A stretch of DNA of 64,000 bases. It comes from Synechococcus sp. HJ21-Hayes. Lineage in GTDB: Bacteria > Cyanobacteriota > Cyanobacteriia > PCC-6307 > Cyanobiaceae. Location: positions 62,001 through 126,000 of the forward strand of contig NZ_JAGQBW010000003.1 in NCBI RefSeq assembly GCF_024345835.1, read 5' to 3'. The notes below the pieces were generated by a model. That model was not told where the DNA came from and did no database searches. It saw only the letters and a program-made list of their open reading frames with translations. This document shows, piece by piece, positions 36,395-45,529 of this stretch (position 1 is the stretch's first letter; each line of letters begins with the position of its first letter). A program made the translations under genes and the position numbers.

Positions 36395-36440
36395 CGGCGG
36401 GAAGCGGTAACTGGCCGGGAATCTAGGCGCCGCCCATGGC

Positions 36441-37748
36441 TCAGGCCTGCAGGCGCTGCAGGTCGTCCCAGAAGGTGGGATAGGACACGGCCGCTGCCTC
36501 CGCCCGCTCCAGGCTGGTGGCGCCCCGGGCGATCTGGGCGGCTACCGCCAGGCTCATGGCCACGCGGTGGTCGGTCTCGCTGTCCACGGCGGCGCCGTGG
36601 AGCTCCACGCCACCCTGGATCGCCATGCCATCGGCGAACTCCTCGATGCGCGCGCCCATGGCCCCCAGCTGACGGGCCATCACCGCCAGCCGGTCGGTTT
36701 CCTTCACCCGCAATTCCTCCGCCCCGGTGACCCGGCTGATGCCCTCGGCACAGCAGGCCGCTACCGCGAGCACCGGGATTTCATCCACCAGCCGCGGGAT
36801 CAGTTCCGCGCCGATGCTGAAGGCCTGCAGGGGGCCATGGGTCACCCGCAGGTCGCCCACGGGTTCGCCTGCCACATCGCGGGCATTGAGCAAGTCGATG
36901 CGGGCCCCCATCTGTTCCAGCACGTCGAGGATGCCGGTGCGGCTGGGGTTCAGACCCACGTTCTCCACCGTGAGGTCGGCGCCGGGGGTGATGGCACCAG
37001 CCACCAGCCAGAAGGCGGCGGAGCTGATGTCGCCGGGCACGACCACCTCCTGGCCCCGCAGGCTGGCGCCGGGGGTGATGGTGACCTCCGTGTTGCCGGC
37101 CCCGCCCACGCTGAGTTGGGCGCCAAAGGCCCGCAGCATCCGTTCGCTGTGATCGCGGCTCTGCACCGGTTCGATCACGGTGGTGCAGCCCTCCGCCGTG
37201 AGGGCCGCCAGGATGATGGCGCTCTTCACCTGGGCCGAGGCCACCGGGGTGTGGATCGTGGTGCCGCGCAGGGGAACCCCTGCAATCGCCAGGGGTGCCA
37301 GGTTGCCGCCGCTGCGGCCGGAGATACGGGCCCCCATCGCACTGAGGGGGCCGCCCACCCGCTGCATCGGCCGGCGCCGCAGCGAGGCATCGCCATTGAG
37401 CACGAAATGCCGGCCGCTGCGGCCTGCCAGCAGGCCGAGCATCAGCCGCATGGTGGTGCCGGAGTTGCCGCAATCCAGCACATCCTCCGGCTCCTGGAAA
37501 CCGTCGAGGCCCACCCCGTCCACCAGCACGGGCTGCCCCGCCTCGATCGGCGACACCGCCACCCCCATGGCCCGCAGGCAGGCGGCGGTGCTGAGCGGGT
37601 CCTCGGCGGGCAGCAGGCCATCAATCCGGGTGGTGCCTTCGGCGATGGCACCGAACAGCAGCGCCCGGTGCGAAATCGACTTGTCGCCCGGCACCCGCAC
37701 CGTGCCCCTCAGGCTGCGGCCAGCGGTGGTTCCCAGGGCGAGCGGCAT
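36441..37748 (-). CDS. aroA: EPSP synthase (3-phosphoshikimate 1-carboxyvinyltransferase)
   Basis: AroA (435 residues) transfers enolpyruvyl to shikimate-3-phosphate on the route to chorismate. Key segments are [20 protein letters not shown], the PEP-site [35 protein letters not shown] and the catalytic [17 protein letters not shown]. Chorismate made here feeds menD and trpD also seen in the window. Length is normal. It is divergent from the second Nif11-like gene, 84 bases away. Confidence 0.95.
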   Translation of the reverse strand: MPLALGTTAGRSLRGTVRVPGDKSISHRALLFGAIAEGTTRIDGLLPAEDPLSTAACLRAMGVAVSPIEAGQPVLVDGVGLDGFQEPEDVLDCGNSGTTMRLMLGLLAGRSGRHFVLNGDASLRRRPMQRVGGPLSAMGARISGRSGGNLAPLAIAGVPLRGTTIHTPVASAQVKSAIILAALTAEGCTTVIEPVQSRDHSERMLRAFGAQLSVGGAGNTEVTITPGASLRGQEVVVPGDISSAAFWLVAGAITPGADLTVENVGLNPSRTGILDVLEQMGARIDLLNARDVAGEPVGDLRVTHGPLQAFSIGAELIPRLVDEIPVLAVAACCAEGISRVTGAEELRVKETDRLAVMARQLGAMGARIEEFADGMAIQGGVELHGAAVDSETDHRVAMSLAVAAQIARGATSLERAEAAAVSYPTFWDDLQRLQA

Positions 37749-37832
37749 CGGGGCAAGGCGTCTGGGGCGAGCGTAGGCAGTGGCCGTTCGGCCCAGTTAC
37801 CGCTAACACGTCTTCAGCACTCCCCTTGGCCC

Positions 37833-38084
37833 GTGGCCGAACACCTCGACGCTGTCTTTGCCTTCCTCGGGCAGATCCAGGCCGATGCCCAGTTGCGGGC
37901 CAGCCTCAACGAGGTGTGCACCGCCGACGAGGTGGCCGCCATCGCCGCGCAGCGGGGCTTCAGCTTCACTCCAGCCAGCCTGCTGGAGCTGTTTCAGCGT
38001 TGCAATGAGGCCCCGGTGGCGCGCTCCGGCCTGATGGATGAAAAGTTGATCCGGGTGTATTTGCAGCGCGCGGCCCTCAGCTGA
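37833..38084 (+). CDS. Second Nif11-like small protein
   Basis: An 83-residue protein starting at GTG (AEHLDAVFAFLGQIQ). The segment LRASLNEVCTADEVAAIAAQ followed by RGFSFTPASLLELF fits the Nif11 helical pattern, as in the protein at 34760. No leader cleavage site or core peptide is seen. The C-terminus (LMDEKLIRVYLQRAALS) is unrelated to the first copy. It converges with the Rrf2 gene. It is better supported as a gene than by a known function. Confidence 0.65.
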   Translation: MAEHLDAVFAFLGQIQADAQLRASLNEVCTADEVAAIAAQRGFSFTPASLLELFQRCNEAPVARSGLMDEKLIRVYLQRAALS

Positions 38085-38093
38085 GCGCCAACC

Positions 38094-38537
38094 TCAGCCC
38101 AGCATCAGGCCGCCGTCATTGCTGAGGCTCTCCTGCCAGCTGCGCAGGTCGTAGATCAGTTCCTCCAGGGTGAGGGCCGCCAATTCCCTCTCCATGGCCT
38201 GGTGTAGGCGGTGGCTGAGGCTGAGCATCACCCGTTCCTCGGCGCGGCCAAACTCCGCTGGCTCCGCGGGTTGGCTGAGCATCGGCTGGGCCCCCACCGC
38301 CTGCAGCACGGCGCCCACGGCGATCTCGCGGGGATGGCGCTCGAGCCGGTAGCCACCCAGGCGCCCCCGCCGGGCCTCCACCAATTGGGCTCGCCGCAGT
38401 TGCAGTAGCAGTTGTTCGAGCATCGGTGCTGGTAGATCCTGCGCCGCGGCGATCTCGTTCACGGAGCGCCATTGCTGCGGGGTTGCGGCCAGTTCGAGCA
38501 GGGCCCGCAGGGCCTGCACTCCCGCCTTGCGCAGCAT
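38094..38537 (-). CDS. Rrf2-family transcriptional regulator (no cysteines)
   Basis: A 147-residue winged-helix protein. The Rrf2 pattern is clear: ALRALLELA start, SVNEIAAAQDLPAPMLEQLL recognition region and ARRGRLGGYRLERHPREIAV wing. Well-studied members bind iron-sulphur clusters through three cysteines (IscR, NsrR) or sense through one (CymR). This protein contains no cysteine at all, so it cannot hold a cluster by the usual ligands. Its ATG overlaps the ubiD stop as ATGA, so it is co-translated with that gene. Confidence 0.85.
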   Translation of the reverse strand: MLRKAGVQALRALLELAATPQQWRSVNEIAAAQDLPAPMLEQLLLQLRRAQLVEARRGRLGGYRLERHPREIAVGAVLQAVGAQPMLSQPAEPAEFGRAEERVMLSLSHRLHQAMERELAALTLEELIYDLRSWQESLSNDGGLMLG

Positions 38538-40099
38538 CAGCTGGGCTGGCTGGGTCGCATCCCTGCGAGGCGCTCCAGCACGTGCTCCAGGGTGTAGCCG
38601 AACAGGGCGGGATCCGGATTGGTCTGGCCCAGGTCGTCGAGCCCCAGTTCGCTCCAGCGCCCATCAATGCGGGCCTCCAGCTCCGCCGGCCGGCTGAGGG
38701 GCTCTCCCCAGGGGTGTCGCCGTTCGGGCCCCACCTTGGTGGTGGCATCGATGGCCAGGCGCCCCCCCAGCCCTAGTTGCTCGCTGGCGAAATCCAGGGT
38801 GTCAAACGGGGTGTTCTCCAGCACGAACAGATCCCGCTGGGGATCCACCAGGGCGCTGATGGCCCAGATCACCTGGCGGGGGTCGCGGATGTTGATGGTT
38901 TTGTCCACCACCACCACGAATTTGGTGTAAGTGAACTGGGGCAGGGCGCTCCAGAAGGCCATGGCCGCCCGCTTGGCTTGGCCGGGATAGGCCTTGTCGA
39001 TGGCGATCACCGCCAGCTTGTAGCTGAGGCCCTCCATCGGCAGGAAGAAATCCACGATCTCCGGGATCTGCTGGCGCAGGATCGGCGTGTAGATGCGGTT
39101 GAGGGCAATGGCGAGCATGGCGTCCTCCTTGGGGGGGCGGCCACTGAAGGTGGTGAGGAACATCGGCTGGCGCCGCTGGGTCACGCACTGGAAGCGGATC
39201 AGCGGGGAGGGCTCCATCCCGCCGTAGAAGCCCATGTGATCCCCGAAGGGGCCATCGGCCAGCTCCTCCCCGGGGGTGATGGTTCCCTCGAGCACCACCT
39301 CGCTGTGGGAGGGCACCTCCAGGTTCACGGTTTTGCATTTGGCCAGCCGCACGCCCTCGCCGGCGTAGAGACCCGCGAACAGCCACTCACTCAGCTGCAC
39401 TGGGATCGGTGTGGCCGCCGCCATCACCAGCAAGGGATGCACGCCGATGGCAATGGCGATCTCCAGCTTTTTGCCCATGGCCGCCGCCTTGCGCAGGTGC
39501 CTGGCCCCGCCCCTCACGCTCAGCCAGTGCACGGTCATCGTGTTCACCGACTGGCGCTGCAGCCGGTAGACCCCCACGTTGGGAACGCCGGTTTCCGGAT
39601 CCTTGGTGATCACCAGGCCGAGGGTGATGATTCCGCCGGCATCGCCTGGCCAGGGCCGTAGCAGCGGCAGAGCATCGAGGTTCACGGCATCGCCCTTGAA
39701 CACCTGCTGGTGGCAGGGAGGGGTGAGATCGAGATCGGGGCGGGCTTTCACCAGATCCCAGAGCACCCCCCCGAAGCGGGTGAGCTCCTTGAGGCCCTTG
39801 GGGGGGCGGGGCTGCTGCAGTAGAGCCAACCGTTCCCCTAGAGCCTCGAGTTCCTCGGGCTGCTCCATGCCCATGCTCCACAGCACCCGCTCCTGGGTGC
39901 CCAGCAGGTTCACGGCCACCGGCATGGAGGAGCCGATCACGTTCTCGAACAGCAGGGCCGGGCCACCACAACTCAACACCCGGTCGGCGATGGCGGCTAG
40001 CTCCAGGTCGGGGTCCACCGGAGCGCTGATGCGTCGCAGCTGACCGCGCTGCTCGAGCACCCCGAGAAAGCCGCGCAGGTCGCGTTTGGCCGAACCCAT
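38537..40099 (-). CDS. ubiD: UbiD-family decarboxylase (plastoquinone pathway)
   Basis: A 520-residue protein starting [19 protein letters not shown]; an upstream in-frame start seems unlikely. UbiD enzymes use prenylated FMN to decarboxylate 4-hydroxy-3-polyprenylbenzoate. In cyanobacteria the product leads to plastoquinone. Characteristic segments are [20 protein letters not shown] and [40 protein letters not shown] and the [17 protein letters not shown] block also fit. The flavin-prenylating partner UbiX is not here, but solanesyl diphosphate synthase lies at 43780. It is divergent from comB and coupled to the Rrf2 gene. Confidence 0.92.
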   Translation of the reverse strand: MGSAKRDLRGFLGVLEQRGQLRRISAPVDPDLELAAIADRVLSCGGPALLFENVIGSSMPVAVNLLGTQERVLWSMGMEQPEELEALGERLALLQQPRPPKGLKELTRFGGVLWDLVKARPDLDLTPPCHQQVFKGDAVNLDALPLLRPWPGDAGGIITLGLVITKDPETGVPNVGVYRLQRQSVNTMTVHWLSVRGGARHLRKAAAMGKKLEIAIAIGVHPLLVMAAATPIPVQLSEWLFAGLYAGEGVRLAKCKTVNLEVPSHSEVVLEGTITPGEELADGPFGDHMGFYGGMEPSPLIRFQCVTQRRQPMFLTTFSGRPPKEDAMLAIALNRIYTPILRQQIPEIVDFFLPMEGLSYKLAVIAIDKAYPGQAKRAAMAFWSALPQFTYTKFVVVVDKTINIRDPRQVIWAISALVDPQRDLFVLENTPFDTLDFASEQLGLGGRLAIDATTKVGPERRHPWGEPLSRPAELEARIDGRWSELGLDDLGQTNPDPALFGYTLEHVLERLAGMRPSQPS

Positions 40100-40155
40100 G
40101 GCCACGAACTCCCGATTGCCTGCCTCGTGGTGCCTACTCTGACGCACCCACCCCG

Positions 40156-40923
40156 TTGGCGGCGGCCGTGCTGATCTCCTACTTCCATACTTCCGAGTGC
40201 GTCCCGGCGCTGAAGCCCCCGGCCCAGGCCGGCCCCGATGCGGCGGTGGTGATCGACGTGCTGCGGGCCACCACCACGATTGCCTGGTCGCTGCAGAACG
40301 GTGCGGAGGCGATCGAGGCCTTCGCCGATCTCGGCGCCCTGGATGCTGCCGCTGCCGCCTGGCCCGCTGATCTCTGCCTGCGGGCCGGGGAGCGCGGTGG
40401 CAAGCGGGTGGAGGGCTACGACCTCGGCAATTCGCCCCTGGCGGTGACCAACGACGTGGTGGGAGGGAAGCGCATCTTCATGAGCACCACCAACGGCACA
40501 CGCTCCCTCGACAAGGTGCGGCCCGTGCCCCTTCTGGTGACGGCCTGCCTGCCCAACCGCACCGCCGTGGCCAAGCGGCTGATTGCTGCTGAATCCACCA
40601 ACGTGTGGATCGTGGGCAGTGGCTGGGAGGGGGATTACTCCTTGGAGGACAGCCTGGCAGCCGGAGCCGTGGTGTCCGCGGCCATGGAGCTGGCGGTGGC
40701 GCCCCACGTTGGGGTGCGCTGCGGCAATGATGAGGCCCTCGCGGCCCTGGCTCTCTGGCAGCAGTGGCGCCATGAGCCAGAAACCTGTCTGCGGGCCGCC
40801 AGCCACGGCCAGCGCCTGATCGGAATCGGCAACCACGATGCCGACTTTGCCTGTTGTGCTGCGGTGGATACACTCACGATCGTGCCAACCCAGACCAGTC
40901 CCGGGGTGATTCAGGCCGGCTGA
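40156..40923 (+). CDS. comB: ComB-like 2-phosphosulfolactate phosphatase
   Basis: A 255-residue protein from a TTG start; a GTG five codons later is possible. ComB hydrolyses 2-phosphosulfolactate in coenzyme M synthesis in methanogens. Homologues are common in cyanobacteria, which do not make coenzyme M, so the substrate is uncertain. The family segments [40 protein letters not shown] and [11 protein letters not shown] are present. It is 43 bases before the nitrilase gene on the same strand. Confidence 0.82.
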   Translation: MAAAVLISYFHTSECVPALKPPAQAGPDAAVVIDVLRATTTIAWSLQNGAEAIEAFADLGALDAAAAAWPADLCLRAGERGGKRVEGYDLGNSPLAVTNDVVGGKRIFMSTTNGTRSLDKVRPVPLLVTACLPNRTAVAKRLIAAESTNVWIVGSGWEGDYSLEDSLAAGAVVSAAMELAVAPHVGVRCGNDEALAALALWQQWRHEPETCLRAASHGQRLIGIGNHDADFACCAAVDTLTIVPTQTSPGVIQAG

Positions 40924-40965
40924 AGCCGCGCCCACTACAGTGCCGACGACGGCGAGAATCCAGCG

Positions 40966-41784
40966 GTGACAAGCTTTCTGGCGGCAGCGATTCAGCTCAC
41001 CAGCACGCCGGATCCAGAGTTCAATTTTGCGGCTGCCGAGGAGCAGATCGAGCTGGCCACCCGGCGCGGCGCCGAGTTGGTGGGCTTGCCCGAGAACTTC
41101 GCCTTCATGGGCGACGACGAGCGCCGCCTCGAGCTCGCTCCCACTCTGGCCGAACGGGCCCAGCGTTTTCTGGTGACCATGGCTCGCCGCTATCAGGTGA
41201 CCCTGCTTGGCGGGGGCTACCCCGTGCCCGCCGGCGAGCGGCTCACTTATAACCGCGCTGAGCTGGTGGGCAACGACGGCCAGATCCTGGCCACCTACGA
41301 CAAGATCCACCTCTTCGACGTGGATCTGCCCGACGGCAACACTTACCGGGAATCCGCCACGGTGCAGCCCGGTGATGCCCTGCCGCCGGTGGTGGAGGTG
41401 CCAGGCCTGTGCCGGGTGGGCCTGTCTATTTGTTACGACGTGCGCTTTCCTGAGCTCTACCGACACCTGGCCGAAGAGGGCGCCGACGTGCTGTTCATCC
41501 CTGCCGCCTTCACGGCGTTCACCGGCAAGGATCACTGGCAAGTGCTGCTGCAGGCCCGTTCGATCGAGAACACCGCCTACGTGGTGGCACCCGCCCAGAC
41601 GGGCAGCCACGGCGGCCGCCGCCAGACCCATGGCCACGCCCTCGTGATCGATCCCTGGGGAACGGTGTTGGCCGATGCGGGCGTGGGGCCGGGCCAGGCG
41701 GTGGCTCCGATCGATGTGGGCCACCGCCAGCGCATCCAGGCCCAGATGCCGAGCCTGAGGCATCGTCGTCCAGCCCTGTTCTGA
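40966..41784 (+). CDS. Carbon-nitrogen hydrolase (Nit1/Nit2-like)
   Basis: A 272-residue nitrilase-superfamily protein from a GTG start (TSFLAAAIQLTST). The catalytic triad is readable: Glu in LVGLPENFAFMG, Lys in YDKIHLFDVDLPDG and Cys in GLSICYDVRFPELYR. The closest family is Nit1/Nit2, which removes deaminated glutathione or omega-amides. It is followed by a four-base gap to the amidase gene, so the comB-nitrilase-amidase-murI genes may share a transcript. Confidence 0.88.
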   Translation: MTSFLAAAIQLTSTPDPEFNFAAAEEQIELATRRGAELVGLPENFAFMGDDERRLELAPTLAERAQRFLVTMARRYQVTLLGGGYPVPAGERLTYNRAELVGNDGQILATYDKIHLFDVDLPDGNTYRESATVQPGDALPPVVEVPGLCRVGLSICYDVRFPELYRHLAEEGADVLFIPAAFTAFTGKDHWQVLLQARSIENTAYVVAPAQTGSHGGRRQTHGHALVIDPWGTVLADAGVGPGQAVAPIDVGHRQRIQAQMPSLRHRRPALF

Positions 41785-41788
41785 GCCG

Positions 41789-42901
41789 GTGATGCGGGCT
41801 ACAGGATCTCGGCGGTTGTTGCTAATTCGTCTGCTGGTGGCGGCGCTGGTGCCCTTGGGCAGCTTGGCCATGGCTTTGCCCGCCTGGGCTGGCAGTGCCC
41901 TCTCGGCCTGGCGGATCAACCGCGAAGGCGCCCTGGAGTTGCGCACTTCTCCCAACAGTTCGGCCCAGGCCTTCTTTGAAGAGGGGCGGGGCGGTGTGGG
42001 GCCACGGGTGTGGGTTGATCTCCCCGGCGCTCCGCAGCGCACCCGCACCATCCCCGGCTCCGGCGTGGTGCGCCAGGTGCGGGTGGGTAGGCCCAATGCC
42101 AGCACCACCCGGCTGGTGGTGGAGTTTCAACCCGGTACCCGCCTCGACCCCCGCGGGCTGAAGTTGCTGGGCACGTCCCGCGATCGCTGGCGTATGGACT
42201 TCGGCGCCGTGGCCGCCGGCCTTGCTCCCCTGGGGGAAGGTGATCTCGAAGCCCCTTCGGCCCCCAGTTGGCGGGCGACGGTCCCTGAGCGCGCCGTGCT
42301 GCCCAGCGGCCCGGTGCCCTCGGCGGCCTCCCTGCCGGATGTGCCCCGGGGCCGGTACAAGGTGGTGATTGACCCGGGCCATGGCGGCCCGGATCCCGGC
42401 GCGGTGGGCATCGGTGGGCTGCGCGAAACCGATGTGGTTCTGGATGTGAGCCTGCAGGTGGCCCAGCTGCTCCAGGCCAAGGGCATTCAGGTGCTGCTCA
42501 CCCGCACCTCCGAGGTGGATGTGGACCTACCGCCCCGGGTGGCCTTGGCCAACAACAGCCGCTCCGATGCCTTCCTGAGCATCCACGCCAATGCCCTAAG
42601 CATGGCCCGGCCGGATGTGAACGGCATCGAGACCTTCTATTTCGAGAGTGCCCGCTCCCGCAACCTGGCCCAGGCGGTGCAGGAGCAGATGCTGGCGATC
42701 TCCCCGGGGAGTCCGGATCGGGGGGCTCGGCCCGGTCGGTTCTTCGTGATCCGCCGCACCGTGATGCCAGCAGCCCTCGCGGAGATGGGCTTCGTGACGG
42801 GGCAGCTCGATTCCCCGCGTCTGGCTGATCCAGCCTTCCGGCGCCGGATGGCGGTGGCCATCGCCACGGGAATCTTGAATTACTTCCTTCAGAACCCATG
42901 A
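41789..42901 (+). CDS. N-acetylmuramoyl-L-alanine amidase with AMIN-like domain
   Basis: A 370-residue exported protein from a GTG start. A signal peptide (residues 1-34, LLVAALVPLGSLAMALPAWA) precedes an AMIN-type targeting domain (about 38-145). The Amidase_3 catalytic domain starts at KVVIDPGHGGPDPGAVG, has ETDVVLDVSLQVAQLLQ (zinc Glu), SIHANAL (zinc His) and VMPAALAEMGFVTG (catalytic Glu). It cuts the amide bond to free glycans at division. Its stop overlaps the murI ATG as ATGA. Confidence 0.92.
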   Translation: MMRATGSRRLLLIRLLVAALVPLGSLAMALPAWAGSALSAWRINREGALELRTSPNSSAQAFFEEGRGGVGPRVWVDLPGAPQRTRTIPGSGVVRQVRVGRPNASTTRLVVEFQPGTRLDPRGLKLLGTSRDRWRMDFGAVAAGLAPLGEGDLEAPSAPSWRATVPERAVLPSGPVPSAASLPDVPRGRYKVVIDPGHGGPDPGAVGIGGLRETDVVLDVSLQVAQLLQAKGIQVLLTRTSEVDVDLPPRVALANNSRSDAFLSIHANALSMARPDVNGIETFYFESARSRNLAQAVQEQMLAISPGSPDRGARPGRFFVIRRTVMPAALAEMGFVTGQLDSPRLADPAFRRRMAVAIATGILNYFLQNP

Positions 42902-43728
42902 GTGAAGCGCCGATCGGCATCTTTGATTCCGGGGTCGGCGGCTTGAGTGTGTGGCGCCAGATCGTGGAGCAGCTGCCTGGCGAATCCACGCTCTACCTCG
43001 CTGATCGCGCCCATGTGCCCTATGGCAACCGCACGGCGGCGGAGATCCAGTTGTTCTGCGAGCGGATCACCGAGCGCCTGGTGGATGATGGCTGCAAGGC
43101 CGTGGTGGTGGCCTGCAATACCGCCTCCGCCGTGGCCCTGCGCGGGCTGCGGCAACGCTTTCACCAGCTGCCGATCCTGGGCCTCGAGCCCGCCGTGAAG
43201 CCGGCGGTAGCCCTCACCCGCTCTGGTGTGGTGGGGGTGATGGCCACCCCCGCCACCTTTCAAGGCGAGCTCTACCGCGCCACGGTGGGCCAACACGCCT
43301 GCGATGTGCGTGTGGTGGAGCAGGTGTGTATCGGCCTGGCGGATCTGGTGGAACGGGGGGAGCTGGATGGCCCTGCCTGCGAGGGCCAGCTGCGTCAATT
43401 CCTGCAGCCGATGCTGGCGGCCGGTGCCGACACGATCGTGCTGGGCTGCACCCACTACCCTTTCGTGATCGACACGATCCGCCGCTTGGTGGGTCCTGGG
43501 CTGGCGGTGTTGGATCCGGCGCCGGCGGTGGCTCGCCACCTCGGTGAGGTATTGGCCTATCGCGGCTTGCGCCGGCATCAGCTCCAGCCCTGCCATCGCT
43601 TCTTCACCACGGGCGATCCCCACGGCTTTGATCAGGCTGCCCAGCGGCTGGTGGGGGTCACGGCCGCCAGCCAGGCGCTGAGCTGGATGTGTGATGGATC
43701 GACCAGCCTGGCGCTTCATCCCCTCTGA
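42898..43728 (+). CDS. murI: Glutamate racemase
   Basis: MurI (276 residues) makes D-glutamate for peptidoglycan. The two catalytic cysteines are in VVVACNTASAVALRGL and LGCTHYPFVID. IGIFDSGVGGLSVWRQI is the N-terminal signature. Length is normal. It is translationally coupled to the amidase gene, linking wall synthesis and cleavage. It ends 51 bases before sds. Confidence 0.95.
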   Translation: MSEAPIGIFDSGVGGLSVWRQIVEQLPGESTLYLADRAHVPYGNRTAAEIQLFCERITERLVDDGCKAVVVACNTASAVALRGLRQRFHQLPILGLEPAVKPAVALTRSGVVGVMATPATFQGELYRATVGQHACDVRVVEQVCIGLADLVERGELDGPACEGQLRQFLQPMLAAGADTIVLGCTHYPFVIDTIRRLVGPGLAVLDPAPAVARHLGEVLAYRGLRRHQLQPCHRFFTTGDPHGFDQAAQRLVGVTAASQALSWMCDGSTSLALHPL

Positions 43729-43779
43729 GCCTGCGGCCAGTGGTCTGAGCCTTCTAGGATCACCGCACCGCAGGGGGTC

Positions 43780-44751
43780 ATGGCAACGGTCGCAGAGCTG
43801 CTCCAGCCCGTCGAGGCCGACCTCGAGGTTCTGCTCAGCGATTTGCGCAGCCTGATCGGTGCTGGGCATCCGATTCTCCAGGCTGCGGCAGAACACCTGT
43901 TCAGCGCCGGGGGCAAGCGCATTCGCCCCGGCATCGTGCTGCTGATTTCCCGGGCCCTCTCCAGCGATGGCGAGCTCAGCCCCCGCCACCGGCGATTGGC
44001 GGAGATCACCGAGATGATCCACACCGCCTCCCTCGTCCACGACGACGTGGTAGATGAGGCCTCCACCCGCCGAGGCGTGGATACGGTGCACAGCCGCTTC
44101 AATCACCGGGTGGCGGTCCTGGCTGGCGATTTCCTGTTCGCCCAGGCCAGCTGGCACCTGGCCAACCTCGACGATCTCGAGGTGGTGAAGCTGCTCAGCC
44201 GCGTGATCATGGACCTCGCCGATGGCGAGGTGAAGCAGGGCCTGTTCCGCTACGACACCGGCCAGAGCTTCGAGACCTACCTCGAAAAGAGCTACTGCAA
44301 AACCGCCTCCCTGATCGCCAACAGCGCCCGGGCGGCCGGCGTGCTCAGCGGGCTGCCGGAGACCCATCTGGATGCCCTCTATCGCTTTGGCCGCCAGTTG
44401 GGTTTGGCTTTCCAGGTGGTGGACGACATCCTTGACTTCACCGGCAGCGATTTGCAGCTGGGGAAACCCGCCGCCAGTGATCTGGCCAGTGGATATCTCA
44501 CCGCTCCTGCCCTCTATGCCCTGGAGGAGCGTCCTGCTCTGGCGGGCTTGATTGAGCGCGAGTTCAGCCAGGAGGGGGATCTGGAGCAGGCCCTGGAGCT
44601 GGTTCGGGGCAGTGAGGCCATCCCCCGCTCCCGGGCCTTGGCCGAGGGCTTTGCCAATGAAGCCCGCGAAGCGCTCACCTGGCTGCCTGCTTCCGAAAGC
44701 CGCAGCGCCCTGCTGGCCCTGCCGGAGTTCGTGCTCAGCCGGCTGTACTAG
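43780..44751 (+). CDS. sds: Solanesyl/polyprenyl diphosphate synthase
   Basis: A 323-residue trans-prenyltransferase. The first Asp-rich motif LVHDDVVDEASTRRG and the second VVDDILDFTG bind Mg and diphosphates. FSAGGKRIRPGIVLL is the N-terminal signature. Members of this length in cyanobacteria make solanesyl diphosphate for the plastoquinone tail. Chain length depends on residues before motif one, so a shorter product cannot be fully excluded. It converges with the HAD gene. Together with ubiD it makes a loose quinone group. Confidence 0.9.
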   Translation: MATVAELLQPVEADLEVLLSDLRSLIGAGHPILQAAAEHLFSAGGKRIRPGIVLLISRALSSDGELSPRHRRLAEITEMIHTASLVHDDVVDEASTRRGVDTVHSRFNHRVAVLAGDFLFAQASWHLANLDDLEVVKLLSRVIMDLADGEVKQGLFRYDTGQSFETYLEKSYCKTASLIANSARAAGVLSGLPETHLDALYRFGRQLGLAFQVVDDILDFTGSDLQLGKPAASDLASGYLTAPALYALEERPALAGLIEREFSQEGDLEQALELVRGSEAIPRSRALAEGFANEAREALTWLPASESRSALLALPEFVLSRLY

Positions 44752-44760
44752 GCCTCCGGC

Positions 44761-45423
44761 TCACTCCAGGTCGTCCAACGGCAGCTCCCGCAGCGACCGT
44801 AGACAGCGTGCCTGCGGCGGATAGTCCTTGGGGTGGAGGTCGGCGGCGAGCACCACCATCACCTGGCAGCCAGCGGCCACGGCCGAACGGGCCCCGGCCA
44901 GGGAGTCTTCAAAGGCCCAGCACTGGCTTGGCCTCACCCCGAGCCGCTCCGCTGCCAGCAGAAACACATCCGGGGCAGGCTTGCCGGCCTTGAGCTCGGG
45001 GTCGTCGCCATGCACCCGCGTGCGGATCGGCTCCAGCCAGGGGTGGGCTGCCGCCTTGAGGGCCACGGCCTGCCGGGCGCTGCTGGTGGCCATGGCCATG
45101 GGGATGGCCAGCTCGGCGCAGCGGGCCACCAGCTCGGGCGCACCCGGCATCGGTGGCGCCTGCACCAAAAGGGCCTCGGCAATGGGTTGGCGCACGGCCA
45201 GCAGTTCATCGCCACTGAGGCTTGGCCCGCCATCGGCCGCGATCCACGCCAGCACCTGGGCGGTGCAATCGAGCCGTCGCCGCCCCCGCAGGGCAAGCAA
45301 CTCGGCCGGGGCCAGGCTTCTGCCGAAATGGGCAGCCGCTTCACTCCAGGCCCGGGCATGCAGCGGCTCGGTGTCGAGCAGCAGACCGTCGAGGTCGAAC
45401 AGGCAGGCGGCGGGTCGAACCAT
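44761..45423 (-). CDS. HAD-superfamily phosphatase
   Basis: A 220-residue protein from the ATG at MVRPAACL; the frame extends seven codons further. HAD motifs are all present: FDLDGLLLDTEP (nucleophile Asp), ATSSARQ, Lys in ELKAGKPAPDVFLLAA and FEDSLAGARSAVAAG. The cap type and length suit beta-phosphoglucomutase or sugar-phosphate phosphatases. The substrate is not predictable. It sits alone between convergent sds and divergent acs. Confidence 0.85.
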   Translation of the reverse strand: MVRPAACLFDLDGLLLDTEPLHARAWSEAAAHFGRSLAPAELLALRGRRRLDCTAQVLAWIAADGGPSLSGDELLAVRQPIAEALLVQAPPMPGAPELVARCAELAIPMAMATSSARQAVALKAAAHPWLEPIRTRVHGDDPELKAGKPAPDVFLLAAERLGVRPSQCWAFEDSLAGARSAVAAGCQVMVVLAADLHPKDYPPQARCLRSLRELPLDDLE

Positions 45424-45529
45424 GCCGCCATTCTCAACGACCACAGGCCTGGCCTGTTACAGCAGGGCCTCTGGCGCCTGTTCCTCGCTTGAATAGGCCG
45501 CATCGGCTGCACCCTTGCTTCCCACCGCC

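Noticed and set aside
36567-38084. 505-codon plus-strand open frame across aroA
   Set aside because: A shadow of aroA. Only its last 84 codons, from GTG 37833, look like a real gene.
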